A stretch of DNA of 8,941 bases from Actinomycetota bacterium (GTDB lineage Bacteria > Actinomycetota > Humimicrobiia > Humimicrobiales > Humimicrobiaceae), in assembly GCA_022865545.1 (NCBI GenBank), contig JALHTA010000107.1:1-8941 (forward strand). The letters run 5' to 3'. This document shows positions 6,507-8,941 of this stretch, in pieces. Within the stretch, counting starts at the first letter, position 1. The number at the start of each line of letters is the position of its first letter. The notes under the pieces were generated by a model. The model did no database searches, had not been told where the DNA came from, and was given only the letters and a program-made list of their open reading frames with translations. The translations under genes and the position numbers were made by a program.

Positions 6507-7712
6507 TTACCCGAAAGGCTTATTACTGCCGCTGAATAATTCTTTATATATTTTTTCTATTTCCAATACATTATTCCTTAGATTAAAATCCTTCTTTACT
6601 GCCTTTGCTGCATTTTTTTTGATATACTCAAACTTATCTCTATTGTCATATATATATAATATTTTTTCAGCTAGATCTCTTCCACTAGTCTCACATAAAA
6701 ATCCATTATAATTATCAGTTATCATTTCCGGTATCCCGCCGATTTTTGTAGCAAGTACGATTTTCCCGAAACAAAAAGCCTCCAGAATAACCCTGGGGAA
6801 AGCATCTTCTTTTATGGGGCAATGTACTAAAATATCTGCTTCACTGATCAGACTCCTGATATCCTCCTGATATCCAAGCATAACAACCTTTTCATTTAAG
6901 TTATTGCAAGCAATATAATCTATAAGTCTATTCTTATAGGCCATTTCACTCTGGTGATATATATCACCGGCCATAAAAACCTTCAGATCGATATTACTTG
7001 AATTTAATATGGAAACAGCCTCCAGAAGTAACATCTGGCCCTTTAGTTCAGTCAAATTGCCGATGTTCAATATTATGAATTCATTAATCTCCCTATTTAA
7101 ATACTTATCCAGAACATTGACTTCTTTAAAATCTTTAATATATTCACTGCATTCTATTCCATCGTTTATAACTATGATTTTATTTTTACGAGGATCATTT
7201 TTGAAGTTTAAGGAAGTATAATCTTCCGCGGCTTTTCTGGAAACAGCTATTATTTTATCTGCGAATATTTTGCAAAATTTTGCCCTTATATATTTTTTCC
7301 AATTTTTATCCAAAATATTTTTAATACAAATGATCGATTTCTTCTTTAAAATCTTAGCAGGCAGTGATATATATAGTGCTTCCTGAATAGTATTACAAAC
7401 AACTATATCTACTTTTTTCTCCTTTAAAACAAAACAAAAACGTAAATTAATGAATACCACATTTAGTAAGAACCATACCAGTAAAAACGGATTGTATGTC
7501 ACCCTTAGAAAAGGCATCCTTACCACTAATGCAGTGATATTGTTTTCATTTAATTTTTTATAAAAAAGACCTTTATTATCCGGCAGGACAACCATTGGGT
7601 AGAAGCTATTTTTATCGATCCTTTTAATAATATCCAATAATACATTTTCAGGACCTGTAATTTTTGATGTCCTTGAAATATATAATATATTAATTTTTGT
7701 CGACATACTCAT
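6507..7712 (-). CDS. GT4-family glycosyltransferase with DX7E donor-site variant
   Basis: This 401-residue GT-B protein opens INILYISRTSKITGPENVLL, where ITGPENVLL (18-26) is the glycine loop after the first strand. A hydrophobic stretch, NPFLLVWFLLNVVFINLRF (74-92), may dip into the membrane as in other lipid-acceptor GT4 enzymes. IIAVSRKAAEDY (154-165) and VINDGIECSEY (181-191) lead to the donor domain, with NIGNLTELKGQMLLLEA (216-232), VFMAGD (245-250), VVMLGYQEDI (276-285) and DAFPRVILEAFCFGKIVLATKIGGIPEM (303-330). The usual EX7E pair appears as D303 and E311, a conservative change. The role inferred is addition of one sugar to the lipid-linked repeat unit; specificity is unknown. The ATG lies 10 nt after the previous stop with no ribosome binding site, so coupling to the upstream GT2 gene is likely. 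Met3 is an equally possible start. Confidence 0.92.
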   Translation of the reverse strand: MSMSTKINILYISRTSKITGPENVLLDIIKRIDKNSFYPMVVLPDNKGLFYKKLNENNITALVVRMPFLRVTYNPFLLVWFLLNVVFINLRFCFVLKEKKVDIVVCNTIQEALYISLPAKILKKKSIICIKNILDKNWKKYIRAKFCKIFADKIIAVSRKAAEDYTSLNFKNDPRKNKIIVINDGIECSEYIKDFKEVNVLDKYLNREINEFIILNIGNLTELKGQMLLLEAVSILNSSNIDLKVFMAGDIYHQSEMAYKNRLIDYIACNNLNEKVVMLGYQEDIRSLISEADILVHCPIKEDAFPRVILEAFCFGKIVLATKIGGIPEMITDNYNGFLCETSGRDLAEKILYIYDNRDKFEYIKKNAAKAVKKDFNLRNNVLEIEKIYKELFSGSNKPFG

Positions 7713-7722
7713 TTAGAAGAAA

Positions 7723-8697
7723 CTATTTTAAATTTATTTTTCTAATTCTACTTAATATTTTTATTAAAAAGGGCAAATAACTTAATACAAAATATAATAA
7801 TAATTTTACATCTAATTTCTTCCTGGATACTCCGGCTATAAATTCTCTTACGGCTTTTGGTTTTTCAGAATAGAGTAGAAAGTAAGCTTTTTGCCTGCAA
7901 AAAAATAAAAAATTATCTTTTTCTCCAATACTCTTTTGGGGATTATTTATAAATTCTCCTGTATCTAATAAATCATAGCTATCTTTACTATACTTTAATC
8001 TTTCAAAATAAAACCTTCTTGCAAGATTTTCGAACACCAGCTGCTCATTCCTTTTAGCATATGTTATCGAATCAGGTATAAGCCTCTCTTTTAAAAGAAT
8101 ATCAGGCATATTGCCAAATATAATACCTTTTGACAATAAATTTAAGTAAAAATCATAGTCCTGTGAATATCTGAACCCGGCCCTGTAAATATTTTCTCCT
8201 GTGTTCCTGAACATTATTGTAGAATGATCAATGCAATTATTTTCAGGTAATCTTCTTCTAACAGAGCCTGCATCAGTATCTGCAATTATTTTACAGATCT
8301 CCCTGCTGCATTCATCTATGAGGATAACTGAAGAACCGATTAAATAATAATCTTTATTATTTTCTAAATAATTATATTGTTTCTCTATTCTGTCTACCAG
8401 AGATATATTTCCAGCATCCTGGCGGGCTATATATTTTCCTCTTGCAGCGCTGATACCTTTTATTAATGATTCAGTAAGACCAATATTCTCTTTATTTCTA
8501 ATATATATAATTCTTTCATCATTAAATTTTCGGATCTTTTTATATAGATCATAGCTGCAATTATCATCGATTATTATGAATTCTATATTTGTAAAAGTCT
8601 GTCTTAGAATACTCTCTACTGATTCTTCGACATATTTCTCATATCCAAATATGCTCATAACAATGCTTACTTCAAATTTATTTCTAACCAGATCCAT
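7723..8697 (-). CDS. GT2-family glycosyltransferase with DAGN in place of the DxD motif
   Basis: This 324-residue protein has a GT-A domain opening VSIVMSIFGYEKYVEESVESILRQTF (10-35), the family's nucleotide-binding start. FIIIDDNCSYD (40-50) and NKENIGLTESLIKGI (68-82) follow, then GKYIARQDAGNISLVDRIEKQ (87-107). In many relatives the last stretch reads ARMDADDIS and contains the metal-binding acidic pair; here it is DAGN at 94-97. IDHSTIMFR (156-164) and YSQDYDFYLNLLSKG (177-191), the acidic QDYD region expected to hold the catalytic base, follow. The C-terminal third is basic and ends in a hydrophobic stretch (about 297-315), possibly for membrane association. It is probably a cytoplasmic, membrane-associated transferase adding one residue of the glycan; the substrate is unknown. 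AGGTGA just before the ATG supports the start. It is the first complete gene of the cluster and lies 103 nt after the preceding stop codon. Confidence 0.9.
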   Translation of the reverse strand: MDLVRNKFEVSIVMSIFGYEKYVEESVESILRQTFTNIEFIIIDDNCSYDLYKKIRKFNDERIIYIRNKENIGLTESLIKGISAARGKYIARQDAGNISLVDRIEKQYNYLENNKDYYLIGSSVILIDECSREICKIIADTDAGSVRRRLPENNCIDHSTIMFRNTGENIYRAGFRYSQDYDFYLNLLSKGIIFGNMPDILLKERLIPDSITYAKRNEQLVFENLARRFYFERLKYSKDSYDLLDTGEFINNPQKSIGEKDNFLFFCRQKAYFLLYSEKPKAVREFIAGVSRKKLDVKLLLYFVLSYLPFLIKILSRIRKINLK

Positions 8698-8701
8698 AAT
8701 T

Positions 8702-8707
8702 TCACCT
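8702..8707 (-). promoter_or_regulatory. Ribosome binding site of the first GT2 gene
   Basis: The minus strand reads AGGTGA, then AATT, then the ATG at 8697-8695. The AGG core is 7 nt from the start codon, an ordinary spacing, and it fixes this start. Confidence 0.6.
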
Positions 8708-8759
8708 GACTATAAAGCACCTATTGACATAAAGGGCCCATGAATTTGTTTTAAAGAAA

Positions 8760-8788
8760 ATTATTTTATTTAGCATCAGTGGAATCAA
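8760..8788 (-). promoter_or_regulatory. Weak sigma-70-like promoter candidate upstream of the GT2 gene
   Basis: In the 103-nt gap the minus strand has TTGATT (8788-8783), a 17-nt spacer and AATAAT (8765-8760). These match the -35 consensus at 4 of 6 positions and the -10 consensus at 5 of 6. The -10 box lies 62 nt before the GT2 start codon. The DNA is so AT-rich that a chance match is quite possible, and the upstream gene may simply be in the same operon. Confidence 0.22.
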
Positions 8789-8800
8789 TAAGAAAAATAC

Positions 8801-8941
8801 TTATTTGCTCTTTTTGAAAACACCGGGCATAAATACCGCAATCATACCGACAACAAATGCTGTAAAAATAATGATTAGTATATTTTTTACATATTCAGTA
8901 TTAAACGGATCCCCGGGAAGCCCGGGCTGCTGTAAAATTTC
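8801..8941 (-). CDS. C-terminal 46 residues of an unidentified membrane-anchored protein (5' end outside window)
   Basis: The minus strand is open from the right edge to a TAA at 8803-8801. The fragment begins EILQQPGLPGDPFNTEYVKN, a proline- and glycine-rich linker. A single hydrophobic segment of about 19 residues follows (fragment residues 20-38, ILIIIFTAF and onwards), then PGVFKKSK. This is a protein ending in one membrane helix with a short basic, presumably cytoplasmic, tail, so the linker would be outside. Codon use looks like the neighbours. Proline-rich segments before the last helix are known in polysaccharide co-polymerases (Wzz/chain-length determinant proteins), and such genes often lead these loci. 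The fragment is too short to prove that; any secreted protein with a C-terminal anchor would look similar. It lies on the same strand, 103 nt before the first glycosyltransferase. Confidence 0.7.
   Translation of the reverse strand, partial: EILQQPGLPGDPFNTEYVKNILIIIFTAFVVGMIAVFMPGVFKKSK

Noticed and set aside
7009..7221. Plus-strand open frame of 70 codons
   Set aside because: It lies inside the 401-residue GT4 gene on the opposite strand and has no independent support.
8787..8805. Perfect 6-bp inverted repeat AATAAG/CTTATT spanning the stop codon of the right-edge gene, considered as a terminator
   Set aside because: The stem is short and nearly all A/T, and no U tract follows on the minus strand, so it is not a credible intrinsic terminator.
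8881..8941. GGATCCCCGGGAAGCCCGGG-like stretch resembling a cloning linker
   Set aside because: It reads as in-frame codons for a Pro/Gly-rich linker continuous with the membrane anchor, so vector origin is not needed to explain it.
1..8941. Many A/T runs of 8-9 bases as phase-variation sites
   Set aside because: They occur throughout the genes as lysine codons in AT-rich DNA, and no gene here is broken by one.
1..8941. CRISPR arrays, tRNA/rRNA genes, insertion sequences, toxin-antitoxin or defence genes
   Set aside because: I saw no direct repeats with spacers, no RNA-gene signatures and no transposase or nuclease motifs on either strand.

Overview
The window is a polysaccharide (O-antigen, capsule or exopolysaccharide) biosynthesis locus from an AT-rich bacterium. 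Every supportable gene lies on the minus strand. I judge it bacterial from the Wzy/WaaL-type membrane polymerase or ligase, the DegT-type sugar aminotransferase, the ATG/TTG starts and the occasional clear Shine-Dalgarno sites. Codons are rich in ATA, AGA, AAA and TTT/TTA. Nothing here fixes the phylum; there is no RNA gene, transposase or CRISPR.

In the direction of transcription (right to left) the layout is: the last 46 codons of a protein with a C-terminal membrane anchor (8801-8941); a 103-nt gap with one weak promoter-like pair; a GT2 glycosyltransferase (7723-8697); a GT4 glycosyltransferase (6507-7712); a GT2 rhamnosyltransferase-like protein (5582-6460); a multi-pass O-antigen polymerase/ligase (4192-5508); a TTG-initiated GT4 glycosyltransferase overlapping it by 4 nt (3089-4195); a DegT/DnrJ/EryC1/StrS aminotransferase (1901-3019); a GT4 glycosyltransferase (756-1784); and the N-terminal 249 residues of another GT4 glycosyltransferase that runs off the left edge (1-747).

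The inferred joint role is this. The aminotransferase makes a nucleotide-linked amino sugar. Up to six glycosyltransferases build a repeat unit on a lipid carrier at the inner face of the cytoplasmic membrane. The membrane protein then polymerises that unit or transfers it to an acceptor. The initiating phosphoglycosyltransferase, the flippase or ABC exporter and the nucleotide-sugar dehydratases are not in the window, so the locus is probably cut at both ends. Gaps between genes are 8-116 nt with one overlap, which suggests one transcription unit, though the larger gaps could hold internal promoters.

I looked for an exotic system and did not find one. What stands out is a set of active-site deviations in otherwise ordinary glycosyltransferases, an aminotransferase without its usual partner genes, a mixture of strong and absent ribosome binding sites, and an unidentified membrane-anchored protein at the right edge.
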